From assembly GCA_002313795.1 (NCBI GenBank), contig DCCL01000264.1, forward strand, positions 1 through 6,480: DNA of 6,480 nucleotides. Reading direction: 5' to 3'. Position 1 is the stretch's first letter. The number at the start of each line of letters is the position of its first letter. Source of the DNA: Faecalibacterium prausnitzii (lineage in GTDB: Bacteria; Bacillota; Clostridia; Oscillospirales; Ruminococcaceae). The notes below the pieces were generated by a model, which saw only the letters and a program-made list of their open reading frames with translations, searched no databases and had not been told where the DNA came from. The position numbers were made by a program, and so were the translations under genes. Positions 5,849 to 6,480 of the stretch are shown in pieces.

Positions 5849-5886
5849 AAAAAAACCGCCCGGCAGTTTTCCACTGCCGGGCGGTT
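5849..5886 (-). terminator. Rho-independent terminator of rpoD
   Basis: A perfect 14-bp GC-rich stem (5886-5873 with 5867-5854), 5-base loop, then T tract 5855-5849 on the minus strand. It starts 24 bases after the rpoD stop, so rpoD is the last gene of its transcript. Confidence 0.95.
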
Positions 5887-5910
5887 CGTCTGTTCAAAAC
5901 TTTTCTGTTA

Positions 5911-6480
5911 TCACTCGATGAGGCCGTTCAGCAGGGCCAGGCACTTGCGGCTGTGCAGCTTGCGGATGGCCTTTGCCTCGATCTGGCGGACACGCTCACG
6001 GGTAACGCCGAAGTCGCGGCCCACCTCTTCCAGAGTGCGGGGACGGCCATCGTCCAGACCAAAGCGGAGACGGATGACCTTCTCTTCACGGGGAGTCAGG
6101 CTCTTGAGAGCCTGATTGATCTGCTGGGCCACCATAGCGCGGTCAGCAGCCTTGCCGGGAGCCTCGGCGTTCTCGTCAGCGACGAAATCGCCCAGAGAAG
6201 AATCCTCCTCCTCGCCCACGGGGCTCTCCAGACTTGCCGGTTCCTGTGCCATCCGCTGGATCTCACGCACACGCTCCACGCTCATATCCATGGCCTTTGC
6301 CAGCTCCTCGGGAGTGGGCTCGTGGCCGTTCTGATAGACCAGCTGGTTGGTGGCCTGACGCATCCGGTTGATGGTCTCCACCATATGCACCGGGATACGG
6401 ATGGTGCGGGCCTGATCCGCGATGGCGCGGGTGATGGCCTGGCGGATCCACCAGGTGGCGTAGGTGGAGAAGCGGAAGCC
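5911..6480 (-). CDS. rpoD: Primary RNA polymerase sigma factor RpoD/SigA, C-terminal part (5' end outside window)
   Basis: The last 189 residues of the housekeeping sigma factor, which directs RNA polymerase to -35/-10 promoters. In order: [20 protein letters not shown] (window residues 1-20), region 2.3-2.4, which melts and reads the -10 box; [14 protein letters not shown] (27-40), region 3.0; an acidic linker [20 protein letters not shown] (region 3.2, about 89-108); then [16 protein letters not shown] (127-142) and [20 protein letters not shown] (149-168), region 4, whose helix-turn-helix binds the -35 box. Every primary-sigma signature is intact, and the length after region 2.4 is normal. 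Alternative sigma factors do not keep WWIRQAI together with [14 protein letters not shown]. The TGA stop at 5913-5911 is followed closely by a strong terminator. The near-consensus TTGACA/TATAAT promoters in this window are the type this factor reads. Confidence 0.98.
   Translation of the reverse strand, partial: GFRFSTYATWWIRQAITRAIADQARTIRIPVHMVETINRMRQATNQLVYQNGHEPTPEELAKAMDMSVERVREIQRMAQEPASLESPVGEEEDSSLGDFVADENAEAPGKAADRAMVAQQINQALKSLTPREEKVIRLRFGLDDGRPRTLEEVGRDFGVTRERVRQIEAKAIRKLHSRKCLALLNGLIE

Noticed and set aside
5765..6115. Plus-strand 116-codon frame
   Set aside because: Crosses the rpoD terminator and the antisense of rpoD; Ser/Arg-rich shadow composition.

Overview
The window looks like chromosomal DNA of a fairly GC-rich, Gram-positive anaerobe of the Clostridia, most likely Oscillospiraceae/Ruminococcaceae (a Faecalibacterium/Gemmiger-like organism). 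This is inferred from gene content, codon usage and strong Shine-Dalgarno sites; no 16S or ribosomal marker is present. All five protein genes I accept lie on the minus strand, with a tRNA-rich non-coding region between them.

Layout from right to left, in transcription order of the minus strand: (i) 6480-5911, the C-terminal part of the primary sigma factor rpoD/sigA, closed by a strong terminator; (ii) a minus-strand tRNA-Thr(GGU) with its own promoter and terminator; (iii) 4960-5509, an island without a convincing protein gene, holding a possible ~260 nt small-RNA unit and what look like truncated ends of foreign genes; (iv) on the plus strand, two tRNA units, Trp (4388) and Asp-Thr (4748, 4828), each with a near-consensus sigma-A promoter and a terminator; (v) from 4133 leftwards glnS, then a small membrane-anchored FMN-binding-domain protein, a terminator, a BspA-like leucine-rich-repeat protein, and an overlapping DUF2201-type gene (putative metallopeptidase domain plus VWA-like domain) that runs off the left edge.

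The centre is translation and transcription housekeeping: GlnRS, tRNAs and the sigma factor. The left end is an accessory-looking pair (LRR protein + DUF2201/VWA-like protein). In other genomes such VWA-like proteins sit beside MoxR-type AAA+ ATPases; if one is here, it would lie beyond the left edge.

The most unusual area is 4904-5555. Two tRNA-Thr genes identical over all 76 bases point toward each other across about 650 bp. The DNA between them carries a plus-strand promoter, paired stems and a very strong terminator. It also carries short reading frames whose starts look like real genes but which run out at the tRNA terminators, one resembling the N-terminus of large serine recombinases. 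I read it as the scar of a mobile element, possibly with a surviving small RNA. This is inference and needs homology searches. I did not find a clearly new multi-gene system.
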